Below, one piece after another: positions 42,394 through 50,661 of a stretch of DNA of 64,000 nt. The DNA is taken from NCBI GenBank assembly GCA_021779855.1, contig JAJXZW010000008.1, positions 1 to 64,000 on the forward strand, read 5' to 3'. Below the pieces are notes generated by a model. It searched no databases. It saw only the letters and a program-made list of their open reading frames with translations, and was not told where the DNA came from. Origin of the DNA: Actinomycetes bacterium. GTDB lineage: Bacteria; Actinomycetota; Acidimicrobiia; Acidimicrobiales; RAAP-2. The translations under genes were made by a program, and so were the position numbers. The first letter of the stretch is position 1. Each line of letters starts with the position of its first letter.

Positions 42394-43664
42394 TGCAGGT
42401 AGAGGTTACCGTTGCCCTCTTCGACGACGTCGAGCTTGGTCAGCCCGTGGGGCGCCGGCCCGGCGATCACGTCGCCGGTCATCACCTCGAACTCCGAGCC
42501 GTGGCAGGGGCAGACGATCAGCTGCACCGAGGGGGCGTAGCCGACCGTGCAGCCCAGGTGCGGGCAGACCGCGTCGTAGGCGACGAAGAGGCCCTCCTTG
42601 GTGTGCACGACGATCCCGGGGTCGCCGCTCTTGGGGATGGTGAAGCTGGCCGCCTGGTTCGTGGGCACCTGGCTGGCGCTGCCGAGAAGGGTGCCCTTGG
42701 GGTGGGCGGTCGTGGTCGGGGGGGCCGTCGTGGTCGGGGCGCCGGTCGCGCCGGTCGAGGCGGTGGGCGCGCTCGTGGTGCTCGGGGGGGTGCCGGTCGC
42801 GGTCGTCGGGCTGAGGGTGCGCCCGCCGCCGCTCGAGCCCGAGGAGAGGATCTTGCCGCCCTCGGCCGTGATGCCGCCGATCGCGATGGCCCCGGCGACG
42901 CCCCCGACCACCGCGCTGGTGCCGGCGATGAGCGTTCGCCGGTCCACCGCGTCGAGGTGGCGCCGGTCGTAGAGCGAGGGTCGCTCCCCGGCGAGCACCG
43001 GGCAGTGGGCGGGGCCGCACGGCGCGCGCAGGGCCCGGCACCGCCCGTCGTCGTAGTGGCCGCAGATCGACTGCACGCTCGCGAAGGCGATCGGCACGAG
43101 CGTGGGCGGCGGCGCGCCCTGCTGGCGGGCGGCGATCTGGGCCAGCTTCGCGTCGACGCTGAGCCGCGAGCCGCCCCCGGCGATGAGCAGCGGGATCCAG
43201 GCGAAGAAGAAGACGATGTCGCTGCCGGTGAAGTAGGGCGTCGTGTGGAAGCTCACCGTGAGGAAGAGGCTCAGCGAGATGAGGAGGCCCCCCGCGGCCG
43301 CCACCCGGGTCCACAGGCCGAGCACCGTGCCCAGGCCCACGACGAGCTCCCCGGAGGCGAGGACGACGCCGATGATCCGCGCCTCGCCCACGAGGTGGGC
43401 GAGCAGCCCGCCGATGGGGCTGGTGGTGACGGCGAAGGCCATCTGGTGCTGGATCGAGACGGAGCTCGCGGCGGTGGTGAAGGCGGGGTTGGCCAGCTTC
43501 TGCAGCCCGGCGTAGACGAAGGTCACCCCGACGAAGAGGCGCAGGGGCAGCAGCGCCCACTCGGACATCGCCCAGGCGCGCTGGGGGGCGTGCAGGGGCA
43601 AGCGTCGCGTCGCGCGGGCCTCGGTGAACGGGCGTCGGGGGCTCGGGGCGTCCGGGTTGGCCAT
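42390..43664 (-). CDS. DoxX-family membrane protein fused to a Rieske [2Fe-2S] domain
   Basis: 424 aa. Residues about 36-165 form four helices of the DoxX/TQO type (FVGVTFVYAGLQKLANP). A cytoplasmic loop with four cysteines (201, 209, 216, 221) follows. DRRTLIAGTSAVVGG (from 241) is a twin-arginine-like signal with its helix, then a Thr/Pro-rich linker (about 282-325) and a Rieske domain with CPHLGC (367-372) and CPCHG (385-389). Topology would resemble the actinobacterial QcrA Rieske protein, which uses both Sec and Tat. A quinone- or thiol-linked electron transfer role is inferred. No ribosome site deciding the start was seen; the ATG at 43664 fits. Confidence 0.82.
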   Translation of the reverse strand: MANPDAPSPRRPFTEARATRRLPLHAPQRAWAMSEWALLPLRLFVGVTFVYAGLQKLANPAFTTAASSVSIQHQMAFAVTTSPIGGLLAHLVGEARIIGVVLASGELVVGLGTVLGLWTRVAAAGGLLISLSLFLTVSFHTTPYFTGSDIVFFFAWIPLLIAGGGSRLSVDAKLAQIAARQQGAPPPTLVPIAFASVQSICGHYDDGRCRALRAPCGPAHCPVLAGERPSLYDRRHLDAVDRRTLIAGTSAVVGGVAGAIAIGGITAEGGKILSSGSSGGGRTLSPTTATGTPPSTTSAPTASTGATGAPTTTAPPTTTAHPKGTLLGSASQVPTNQAASFTIPKSGDPGIVVHTKEGLFVAYDAVCPHLGCTVGYAPSVQLIVCPCHGSEFEVMTGDVIAGPAPHGLTKLDVVEEGNGNLYLQ

Positions 43665-43706
43665 CGCGTCATGGTAGGGGCGGCGCGCGCGGCGCGCCCC
43701 GGACAC

Positions 43707-43724
43707 TCTTAGCGGGGTCTTAGC
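43707..43724. promoter_or_regulatory. Direct-repeat site of OmpR/PhoB type upstream of the DoxX-Rieske operon
   Basis: TCTTAGC-GGGG-TCTTAGC: two identical 7-mers, 11 bp apart, the same geometry as a pho box. It lies in the 102-bp gap between the DoxX-Rieske operon and dedA, and could be bound by the response regulator of the operon. Confidence 0.5.
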
Positions 43725-43754
43725 CGTTTCGGGCACGGCACCCCGGGCGCCCAG

Positions 43755-43760
43755 CAGAAT
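43755..43760 (+). promoter_or_regulatory. Putative -10 box (CAGAAT) of dedA, leaderless
   Basis: CAGAAT ends 6 nt before the dedA ATG at 43767. No ribosome site is present. Confidence 0.3.
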
Positions 43761-43766
43761 GGACCG

Positions 43767-44393
43767 ATGCTCGCCTCGATCGTCACGTCGGTGACGAACG
43801 AGCTCCACCGGCTGAGCCCGGGCCTCGTGATCGCGCTGGTCGCCCTCCTGGTCTTCGGCGAGGCGGCCATCTTCATCGGCTTCGTGCTGCCCGGGGAGAC
43901 CTCGGTGATCGTGGCCGGGGTCATCGCCAGCCAGGGCCGGCTGAACGTGGGGCTGCTGTGCGCGGTCGTCGTCGTCGCGGCCGTCGTGGGCGACACCGTC
44001 GGCTACGAGGTCGGTCGGCACTACGGGCCGCGACTGCTCGAGCTCAGGGTCTTCGAGCGGCGCCGGGCCGCGCTGGAGCGGGCCCTCGCGGCCCTGGAGC
44101 GGCGCGGGCCCACCGTCGTCTTCGTCGGGCGCTTCACCGCGTTCTTGCGCGCGGTCACCCCGGGGCTCGCCGGGCTCAGCGGGATGGCGTACCGCCGGTT
44201 CCTGGCCGCCAACGCCGCGGGCGGGCTGATCTGGGGCATCGCCTACACCCTGCTCGGCTACTTCGCCGGTCACGCCCTCACGACCATCGAGCACTGGTCG
44301 AGCTGGTTCGCCATCGCGGTGCTGGTGCTCGTCCTGGGGGCCGCCGTGGCCCTGTACCTGCGCCGACGCCGCCAGGGTCGCTCAGCGCGCTAG
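43767..44393 (+). CDS. DedA/VTT-family membrane protein
   Basis: 208 aa. DedA signature segments FGEAAIFIGFVLPGET and GRFTAFLRAVTPGLAG are present, the latter with the conserved Arg residues, plus re-entrant and membrane helices and a basic C-terminus RRRRQGRSAR. The family includes undecaprenyl-phosphate and phospholipid flippases. It overlaps the convergent GH1-like gene by 12 bp. Confidence 0.9.
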   Translation: MLASIVTSVTNELHRLSPGLVIALVALLVFGEAAIFIGFVLPGETSVIVAGVIASQGRLNVGLLCAVVVVAAVVGDTVGYEVGRHYGPRLLELRVFERRRAALERALAALERRGPTVVFVGRFTAFLRAVTPGLAGLSGMAYRRFLAANAAGGLIWGIAYTLLGYFAGHALTTIEHWSSWFAIAVLVLVLGAAVALYLRRRRQGRSAR

Positions 44394-45167
44394 GGCGACC
44401 AGCCCCTCGTCCTCGACCCGCCAGGCGCGCCCGTCGTGGGCGAGGAGCCCCCGCGCGCTCGCGCTGGGCCCGGCGCCGCGCACGAGCGAGCGCACGTGCA
44501 GCTCGCCGCGGGCCCCCCGGGCCCGCGCCAGGGCGACCGGGTCGAGCTCGACCGGGCGCGCCTCGACGAGGCGCGGGCCGATCGACGTCGTCGCCACCGC
44601 CTCGGTGACCCGCGCCAGCTGGCGCCGCGCGAGCGCCGCCTCGGCCCGCGCGCGACGCCGCCACGGGGGACGGGTCCCCTCCAGGTAGCCGCCCGAGACG
44701 AGCCCGGTCGGGTCGGCGAAGACCACCCAGCCCGTCGGCGCGTCCCCCAGGGCGTCGGCCACCCGGGCGGCGTGGGCGAGGGCGTGGGGCACGACCCAGG
44801 GCAGGATCCACGCCTCGGGTCCGAGCCACGAGGGCCAGGCCGAGGTGACCAGGCGCACCGTCACGAGGAGCCCGAGCGAGCGCGCGTGCTCGACCACCTC
44901 GCGATAGCGCGCGAGGGCCGCCTCGTCGACCTCGTCGGGGCGCGGCTCGACCCGGGCCCACTCGACCGAGAGCGCGACGCCGGCGAGGCCGAGGCGAGCG
45001 GCCGCCTCGAGGACCTCCTCGTAGCGCGTCCACAGCCCCGCGGCCTCGCCGGGCGCCTCGTGGCGCCCCAGCGCGATGGTCGGGGCGTAGCAGGTGGCCG
45101 GGTGGCCCCCGCCGTCGAGGCCGCCCTCGACGGCGTAGCCGTCGAGGGCGAGCAGCGTCGTGGCCAT
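44382..45167 (-). CDS. GH1-like (beta-glucosidase fold) protein lacking catalytic residues
   Basis: 261 aa. RYEEVLEAAARLGLAGVALS, EWARVEPRPDEVDEAALARY and LLVTVRLVTSAWPSWLG follow the pattern of the first half of glycoside hydrolase family 1 (RFSxxWxRxxP, LxHxxxPxWL). The acid/base NEP site is replaced by ADP (VVFADPTGLVSGGYLEGTRP), and the TENG nucleophile half is absent; the protein is about 60 percent of normal length. It is probably a binding pseudoenzyme or a degenerate hydrolase. ATG start. Confidence 0.6.
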   Translation of the reverse strand: MATTLLALDGYAVEGGLDGGGHPATCYAPTIALGRHEAPGEAAGLWTRYEEVLEAAARLGLAGVALSVEWARVEPRPDEVDEAALARYREVVEHARSLGLLVTVRLVTSAWPSWLGPEAWILPWVVPHALAHAARVADALGDAPTGWVVFADPTGLVSGGYLEGTRPPWRRRARAEAALARRQLARVTEAVATTSIGPRLVEARPVELDPVALARARGARGELHVRSLVRGAGPSASARGLLAHDGRAWRVEDEGLVALAR

Positions 45168-45202
45168 CGCGCCAGTCTCCCACGGGCGCGCGGGGCCGGC
45201 GG

Positions 45203-45208
45203 TAGCGT
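45203..45208 (+). promoter_or_regulatory. Putative -10 box (TAGCGT) of the enoyl-CoA hydratase operon
   Basis: TAGCGT is followed by CGGGCC and then a leader with GGAGGA before the ATG at 45230. Same core as the leaderless promoters, here in a leadered transcript. Confidence 0.35.
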
Positions 45209-45229
45209 CGGGCCGTCGAAGGAGGACCC

Positions 45230-45994
45230 ATGGCCCACGAGGTGCTGAGCGAGCGGCGCGGCCGCGTCGCGCTGCTCACGATCAACCGACCCGAGGCGCG
45301 CAACGCCATCAACCTGGCGACCGCCCGGGCGCTGTCGAGCGCTCTCGACGAGTGCGCGAGCGACGACGCCGTGAGCGTGGTCGTGCTCACGGGGGCCGGC
45401 GACAAGGCCTTCTCGGCCGGCATGGACCTGAAGGCGTTCGCCGCCGGCGAGGTGCCCATAACCGAGCACGGCTTCGCCGGGATCACCAAGCGCGCCTTCG
45501 ACAAGCCCCTCATCGCCGCGGCCAACGGGGCGGCCCTCGCCGGCGGCTTCGAGATCCTCATCAGCTGCGACATGGTGGTCGCCGCCGAGCACGCGGTCTT
45601 CGGCATCCCCGAGGCCCAGCGCGGGCTCATCGCCGGCGGGGGCGGCCTGATCCGCCTGCCCCGGCGGGTGCCGCTGGCCGTCGCCTACGAGATGGCCCTC
45701 ACGGCCGACCCGATCGGCGCGGCCCGCGCCTACGAGCTCGGGCTCGTGAACCGCGTCGTCCCGGCCGGCGAGCTGCTCGAGGTGGCCGTCGCGCTCGGCG
45801 AGCGCATCGCCAGGAACGCGCCGCTCGCGCTGCGCGCCTCGAAGTCGGTGATGCGCCGATCGCTCGAGCTCACCGAGGACGAGTCCTGGGCGGTGAGCGA
45901 CGAGGCCTTCGGGGCCATCGGGCGCAGCGCCGACGCCCTCGAGGGCGCCGTGGCCTTCGCCGAGCGGCGCGAGCCGAACTGGCGGGGCCGATGA
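45230..45994 (+). CDS. Enoyl-CoA hydratase/isomerase (crotonase family)
   Basis: 254 aa. CoA-pocket motif TGAGDKAFSAGMDLKAF, the oxyanion loop NGAALAGGFEILISCD with the first Glu, and IPEAQRGLIAGGG with the second Glu position. It probably hydrates 2-enoyl-CoA in fatty-acid or related acyl-CoA breakdown. Preceded by a GGAGGA ribosome site; the stop overlaps the next ATG (ATGA). Confidence 0.9.
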   Translation: MAHEVLSERRGRVALLTINRPEARNAINLATARALSSALDECASDDAVSVVVLTGAGDKAFSAGMDLKAFAAGEVPITEHGFAGITKRAFDKPLIAAANGAALAGGFEILISCDMVVAAEHAVFGIPEAQRGLIAGGGGLIRLPRRVPLAVAYEMALTADPIGAARAYELGLVNRVVPAGELLEVAVALGERIARNAPLALRASKSVMRRSLELTEDESWAVSDEAFGAIGRSADALEGAVAFAERREPNWRGR

Positions 45995-46419
45995 GCCTCG
46001 CCCACCCGGGCCCCCAGCTCGCCGACGCCCTCACCATCGTCCGGCTCTCCCTGCACGTGTTCGCGGCCTGCGTCTGGGTCGGGGGCCAGGTGACCCTCGG
46101 CGGGCTCGTGCCGACGCTGCGCCGCGAGGCGCCCCACGCGCTCACCGGCGTGGCGCGCGCCTTCGCCCGGCTGGCCTGGCCGGCCTACGCGCTGCTGATC
46201 GTGACCGGGGTCTGGAACGTCGCCGCCGTGCACGTGGGCCAGGCCTCGTCGGCCTGGAACGCCGTGTTCGGGGTGAAGATGGCCCTCGTGGTGGTCGCGG
46301 GCGCCGGCACCCTCGCCCACCAGCGCGCCACCACGGCGTCGCTGCGCGGGGCGGCCGCCGGGGTCGGGACGCTCGCGACGGTCGCCGCCCTCGTGCTGGG
46401 CGTCGCCCTCTCGGGCTGA
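45991..46419 (+). CDS. CopD-like/DUF2269-type integral membrane protein
   Basis: 142 aa with four helices. LSLHVFAACVWVGGQVTLGG at the first helix (His and the W-x-G-G pattern) and VFGVKMALVVVAG in the third resemble CopD-like and related cytochrome-type membrane families. Function is not established. Translationally coupled to the enoyl-CoA hydratase. The 169 bp to tatA contain the tatA promoter. Confidence 0.6.
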   Translation: MSLAHPGPQLADALTIVRLSLHVFAACVWVGGQVTLGGLVPTLRREAPHALTGVARAFARLAWPAYALLIVTGVWNVAAVHVGQASSAWNAVFGVKMALVVVAGAGTLAHQRATTASLRGAAAGVGTLATVAALVLGVALSG

Positions 46420-46555
46420 GACCCGCGGGCGACCCGCGAGACGACCGCAACGCATCCCCGGCCCCGGGATCAGGGAGACGAGGGCGCCGGCGCCCGTCGT
46501 CCCCGGCGCCGGGCGGCCGACACCCCTCGCCGACGCGGCCGGGCCCCGACGGGAG

Positions 46556-46561
46556 TAGGAT
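46556..46561 (+). promoter_or_regulatory. Putative -10 box (TAGGAT) of tatA
   Basis: TAGGAT lies 27 nt upstream of the tatA GTG. A strong AAAGGAGA ribosome site (46576-46583) follows, so tatA is a leadered gene, unlike many neighbours. Confidence 0.4.
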
Positions 46562-46588
46562 CCGGGTAGTACGACAAAGGAGAAGGCC

Positions 46589-46810
46589 GTGTTCTTCGGT
46601 GAGATCTTCGGACCGGACCTGCTGATCGTCGTGATCGTTGTCGCGGTACTGGTCTTCGGTGGCTCCGCCATCCCCCGCCTGGCCCGCAACCTCGGGAGCG
46701 CGAAGAGCGAATTCGAGAAGGGCTTGAAGGGTGCCAAGGCCTCGGACGCCGCGGCCGCCAACGCCAAGGCGACCGAGATGACCGAGTCGAGCTCCGACTC
46801 CGAGAAGTAG
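46589..46810 (+). CDS. tatA: Sec-independent (twin-arginine) translocase subunit TatA
   Basis: 73 aa. One N-terminal membrane helix (LLIVVIVVAVLVFGG), the FG hinge, an amphipathic helix (IPRLARNLGSAKSEFEKGLK) and an acidic/Ser-rich tail. It forms the Tat pore with TatBC encoded elsewhere. It could export the Rieske domain of the DoxX fusion. GTG start with AAAGGAGA. A hairpin GCCCCG-AGC-CGGGGC (46813-46827) follows. Confidence 0.93.
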   Translation: MFFGEIFGPDLLIVVIVVAVLVFGGSAIPRLARNLGSAKSEFEKGLKGAKASDAAAANAKATEMTESSSDSEK

Positions 46811-46812
46811 TA

Positions 46813-46827
46813 GCCCCGAGCCGGGGC
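46813..46827 (+). terminator. Hairpin between tatA and the next gene
   Basis: Perfect 6-bp stem with loop AGC, starting 2 nt after the tatA stop and ending 1 nt before the next GTG. It could attenuate read-through or mask the downstream start codon; there is no T-run. Confidence 0.35.
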
Positions 46828-46828
46828 C

Positions 46829-48109
46829 GTGGAGCTCGTCGAGCTCGCCGAACGCCTCTGGCGCGGCGAGGACCCGGACCACGCCGCCGCCCCGCTCGGC
46901 CCGGGCGCGCCGCTCGGCGAGGTGGCCGACGGCGTCGCCTTCCTGCCCAACTTCGCCAACTGCTCGATCGTCGACACCGGTGACGGCCTGGTCATGGTCG
47001 ACACCGGCTCGGCGCTCACGGCCGCGCGCGTCTTCTCCGAGGTGCGCGCCTGGCGCGGCGCGCGCCTGAGCCACGCCGTCTTCAGCCACGGCCACATCGA
47101 CCACGTCTTCGGCGTCGGCCCCTTCGACGAGGAGTCGGCCGAGCGGGGCTGGCCCCGGCCGACCGTCGTCGCCCACGCGCACCTGCCCCGCCGCTTCGAG
47201 CGCTACGTCCTCACCGCGGGCTACAACGCCGTGATCAACCGGCGCCAGTTCGGCGTGGAGGGCCTCGAGTGGCCCCTCGAGTACCGCTACCCCGACGAGA
47301 CCTACGAGTCGGCCACCTCCTTTGTCGTCGGCGACGACCGCTTCGAGCTGCGCCACGAGAAGGGCGAGACCGACGACGCCACCGTCACCTGGCTCCCCGG
47401 GCGACGGGTCCTGTTCACGGGGGACCTCTTCATCTGGAACAGCCCCAACGCCGGCAACCCCCAGAAGGTCCAGCGTTACCCCCGGGAGTGGGCGCAGGCC
47501 CTGCGGCGCATGGCCGAGCTGGGGGCCGAGACCCTCCTGCCGGGCCACGGCCTGCCGGTCTTCGGCGCGGACCGGGTGCGCCAGGCGCTCTCCGAGACGG
47601 CCGAGTACCTCGAGCACCTGGTGGCCGCCACCCTCGAGGTGATGAACGCCGGGGGGCGCCTCGACGAGGCCCTCCACAGCGTGCGCCCGCCAGCGCACCT
47701 CGCCTCGCGCCCCTACCTGCAGCCCTACTACGACGAGCCCGAGTTCATCGTGCGCAACGTCTGGCGCCTCTACGGCGGGTGGTGGGACGGCAACCCCTCC
47801 CACCTGCGCCCGGCGCCCGAGCGGCGCCTGGCCGAGGAGCTCTGCGCCCTGGCCGGGGGGCCGGGGGCGCTCGCCGAGCGGGCGCTCGCGCTCTGCGAGA
47901 CCGGCGACGAGACGGCGGGCCGCCTGGCCGGCCACCTCGCCGAGACCGCGTGGCTGGCCTCCCCCGACGACCCCGAAGTCGCCCGGGCCCGTCGGCGCGT
48001 CTTCGGCGCGCTGGCCGAGCGGGCGACCTCGACCATGTCGCGCGGGGTCTTCCGCCACGCCGCGCGCGAGGCCGCTCCGGGGCCCCCGGGCGAATCGGAG
48101 CGACCGTAA
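46829..48109 (+). CDS. Alkyl-sulfatase-like metallo-beta-lactamase hydrolase
   Basis: 426 aa. Metal motif SHGHIDHVFG, with VVAHAHLPRRFERY and VLFTGDLFIWNSPNAGNP typical of the SdsA1/alkyl sulfatase group, and a following dimerisation domain (NVWRLYGGWWDGNPSHL). The SCP2-like C-terminal domain of full SdsA1 enzymes is missing. It may hydrolyse alkyl sulfates or another ester; the substrate is unproven. GTG start directly after a hairpin. Confidence 0.82.
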   Translation: MELVELAERLWRGEDPDHAAAPLGPGAPLGEVADGVAFLPNFANCSIVDTGDGLVMVDTGSALTAARVFSEVRAWRGARLSHAVFSHGHIDHVFGVGPFDEESAERGWPRPTVVAHAHLPRRFERYVLTAGYNAVINRRQFGVEGLEWPLEYRYPDETYESATSFVVGDDRFELRHEKGETDDATVTWLPGRRVLFTGDLFIWNSPNAGNPQKVQRYPREWAQALRRMAELGAETLLPGHGLPVFGADRVRQALSETAEYLEHLVAATLEVMNAGGRLDEALHSVRPPAHLASRPYLQPYYDEPEFIVRNVWRLYGGWWDGNPSHLRPAPERRLAEELCALAGGPGALAERALALCETGDETAGRLAGHLAETAWLASPDDPEVARARRRVFGALAERATSTMSRGVFRHAAREAAPGPPGESERP

Positions 48110-48131
48110 AAACTGACTAAGGTCTCTGGAC

Positions 48132-48971
48132 GTGGAACCCTCCGCCCTGTCCCCCCAGGGAGGTCCGGAGCGGCCGCGGCGTCGGGGACGGCTGCGCACG
48201 CTGCTCGTCCTCCCCCTGGCCGCCCTGGCGCTGGCCGGTTGCACGGTCCCGCGGTTCGGCGCCTCGCCCGGGGCGACGACGAGCTCGAAGTCGGTCTTCC
48301 ACCTCTGGCAGGGCTTCTCGATCGGCGCCGTCGTCATCGGGACCCTGGTCGTCGTGCTCATCGTCTGGTCGGTCATCTTCCACCGCCGCCGCTCCGGGGC
48401 GATCCCCCGCCAGACCCAGTACCACATCCCGCTCGAGCTGACCTACACCATCATCCCGATCCTCATCGTGCTCGGCCTCTTCGCGGCCACGATGGTCGTG
48501 GAGAACAAGGAGGTCGCCAACCCCAAGACCAGCGTCGTCATCGACGTCAACGCCTTCCAGTGGGGCTGGAAGTTCACCTACCCCGGCCACGGCGTCGTGG
48601 TCGTCGGCCAGACCACCCAGGACCCGACCATGGTGATGCCGGTGGACGAGAACGTGCGGATCAACCTGACCTCGTCCGACGTCGTGCACGGCTTCTACGT
48701 CCACGCCTTCAACTTCAGCCGCTACGCGCTGCCCGGGGTGCTGAACCAGTTCACCCTGCGGGCCACCTCGACGGGGCTCTTCAACGGCCAGTGCACCCAG
48801 CTCTGCGGCCTCTACCACTCCCTGATGTTCTTCCGCGTCCGGGTGGTCACCGCCGGCCAGTACCAGTCGTGGCTCACCAGCCAGGCGAACGCCGCGGCCG
48901 CCCAGGCGGCCCAGTCGGCGACGAGCCAGCAGATCTCGTCCATCGTCCCGACCAAGCCGACGAAGGGTTAG
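48132..48971 (+). CDS. ctaC: Cytochrome c oxidase subunit II
   Basis: 279 aa. Lipoprotein-type signal ending LALAGC, two membrane helices, then the cupredoxin domain with CuA ligands: His in SSDVVHGFYV and the C-x3-C...H...M motif GQCTQLCGLYHSLMFF, plus the aromatic electron-entry patch FQWGWKF. No cytochrome c domain is fused. TAAGGT 8 nt before the GTG suggests a leaderless start. First gene of ctaC-ctaD-ctaF; ctaE and assembly genes are not in the window. Confidence 0.95.
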   Translation: MEPSALSPQGGPERPRRRGRLRTLLVLPLAALALAGCTVPRFGASPGATTSSKSVFHLWQGFSIGAVVIGTLVVVLIVWSVIFHRRRSGAIPRQTQYHIPLELTYTIIPILIVLGLFAATMVVENKEVANPKTSVVIDVNAFQWGWKFTYPGHGVVVVGQTTQDPTMVMPVDENVRINLTSSDVVHGFYVHAFNFSRYALPGVLNQFTLRATSTGLFNGQCTQLCGLYHSLMFFRVRVVTAGQYQSWLTSQANAAAAQAAQSATSQQISSIVPTKPTKG

Positions 48972-48975
48972 TGCC

Positions 48976-50661
48976 ATGACTGACGTGCTCGAGCGCCCCG
49001 CCCACGCCGAGGGCCACGGCCACGAGGAGCACGGCCCGACCGGCATCCTCAAGTGGCTCACCACGACCGACCACAAGGTGATCGGACTCAGCTACACGGT
49101 GACGGCGGTCGTGATGATGGTCATCGGCGGCGCCTTCGCCGAGATCATCCGGGCCCAGCTCTCCAGCCCCAACGGGACGCTGGTCTCGCTCGCCCAGTAC
49201 AACGAGCTCTTCACGATGCACGGCTCGGTGATGATCTACCTCTTCGCCGGCCCCTTCGCCTTCGGGGCGCTCGCGAACATCATCGTGCCGATCCAGATCG
49301 GCGCGCCCGACATGGCCTTCCCGCGCCTCAACGCCCTGTCGTACTGGCTCTACCTCACCGGCTCGATCACGATGCTTTCGGGCTTCTTCGTCGCCGGCGG
49401 GGCGGCCAACTTCGGGTGGGTGGCCTACGTGCCGCTGTCGAGCTCGGTGGCGACCCCCGGCTCGGGCGCCGACCTGTGGATCGGGGGGCTGCTGCTCACC
49501 GGGTTCTCGGCCATCTTCACCGGGGTGAACCTCTGCGCCACGATCTTTTACCTGCGCGCGCCCGGCATGACGATGTTCCGCATGCCGATCTTCACCTGGA
49601 ACCTGCTGGTGACGGCGATCCTCATCCTGCTGGCCTTCCCCGTCCTGACGGCCGGGCTGATCATGCTCTACGCCGACCGGCACTTCGGGACCCACATCTT
49701 CTCGGTGGCCGGCGGGGGCGTGCCCGTCCTCTGGCAGAACATCTTCTGGTTCTGGGGCCATCCCGAGGTCTACATCCTCGCCCTGCCCTTCTTCGGCATG
49801 GTGACCGAGATCATCGCCGTGTTCTCCAAGAAGCCGGTCTTCGGCTACAAGGGGATGATCTTCGCCACGCTGACCATCGGCGCTTTGAGCCTCGGGGTGT
49901 GGGCCCACCACATGTTCACCACGGGCACCGTGCTGCTGCCGTTCTTCTCGATCATGAGCCTGCTCATCGCGGTGCCCACCGGCATCAAGATGTTCAACTG
50001 GGTCGGCACCATGTGGCGAGGCCAGATCTGGTTCTCGACGGCGATGCTGATGGCGATCGGGTTCCTCGTCACCTTCCTCGTGGGCGGCCTCACCGGGATC
50101 TACCTCGCGAGCCCGCCGCTCGACTTCTTCACCCACGACACCTACTTCGTCGTGGCCCACTTCCACTCGGTCGTGATGGCCCTGGTGCTCGGCGCGATGG
50201 GCGGCCTCTACTACTGGGGCCCGAAGATCACCGGCTACATGCTCAACGAGCGCATCGGCAAGGCCCAGTTCTGGTTCCTCTTCGTCGGCACCCAGGTCTT
50301 CACCCTGCCGATGTACCTCCTGGGGCTCCGGGGCATGCCGCGACGCATGGCCGTCTACCCCAAGCACCCCTCCTGGCAGTACCTGAACGACTGGGCGACG
50401 GTGGGCGCCGTCTTGATCGGGATCTCGACGATTCTGTTCGTCGTCAACGTCGTCTACAGCTGGAAGCGCTACCCGGCCGGGGACAACCCGTGGGACGGCC
50501 ACACCCTGGAGTGGTTCACCACCTCGCCGCCGCCCCACCACAACTTCTACCGGCTGCCCCCCATCCGCTCGGAGCGCCCGACCTGGGACTACAACCACCC
50601 CGAGCACAAGGCCCTGGAGCACGGTCACCGCGAGCCGGCGGCCGAGGGGAGCGCTAAGTGA
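48976..50661 (+). CDS. ctaD: Cytochrome c oxidase subunit I
   Basis: 561 aa aa3-type oxidase core with twelve helices. Ligands seen: TMHGSVMIYL (low-spin haem a), WFWGHPEVYILALP (CuB His and cross-linked Tyr), AHHMFTTG (CuB His pair) and VAHFHSVVM (haem a3 and a). The proton-channel Glu is in GHPEVY. The C-terminal extension is longer than in subunit I proteins of some bacteria. Four bases after ctaC; the stop overlaps ctaF. Confidence 0.97.
   Translation: MTDVLERPAHAEGHGHEEHGPTGILKWLTTTDHKVIGLSYTVTAVVMMVIGGAFAEIIRAQLSSPNGTLVSLAQYNELFTMHGSVMIYLFAGPFAFGALANIIVPIQIGAPDMAFPRLNALSYWLYLTGSITMLSGFFVAGGAANFGWVAYVPLSSSVATPGSGADLWIGGLLLTGFSAIFTGVNLCATIFYLRAPGMTMFRMPIFTWNLLVTAILILLAFPVLTAGLIMLYADRHFGTHIFSVAGGGVPVLWQNIFWFWGHPEVYILALPFFGMVTEIIAVFSKKPVFGYKGMIFATLTIGALSLGVWAHHMFTTGTVLLPFFSIMSLLIAVPTGIKMFNWVGTMWRGQIWFSTAMLMAIGFLVTFLVGGLTGIYLASPPLDFFTHDTYFVVAHFHSVVMALVLGAMGGLYYWGPKITGYMLNERIGKAQFWFLFVGTQVFTLPMYLLGLRGMPRRMAVYPKHPSWQYLNDWATVGAVLIGISTILFVVNVVYSWKRYPAGDNPWDGHTLEWFTTSPPPHHNFYRLPPIRSERPTWDYNHPEHKALEHGHREPAAEGSAK

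Noticed and set aside
48239-48979. Alternative frame inside ctaC
   Set aside because: Shadow of the subunit II gene, which has the CuA motif in its own frame.
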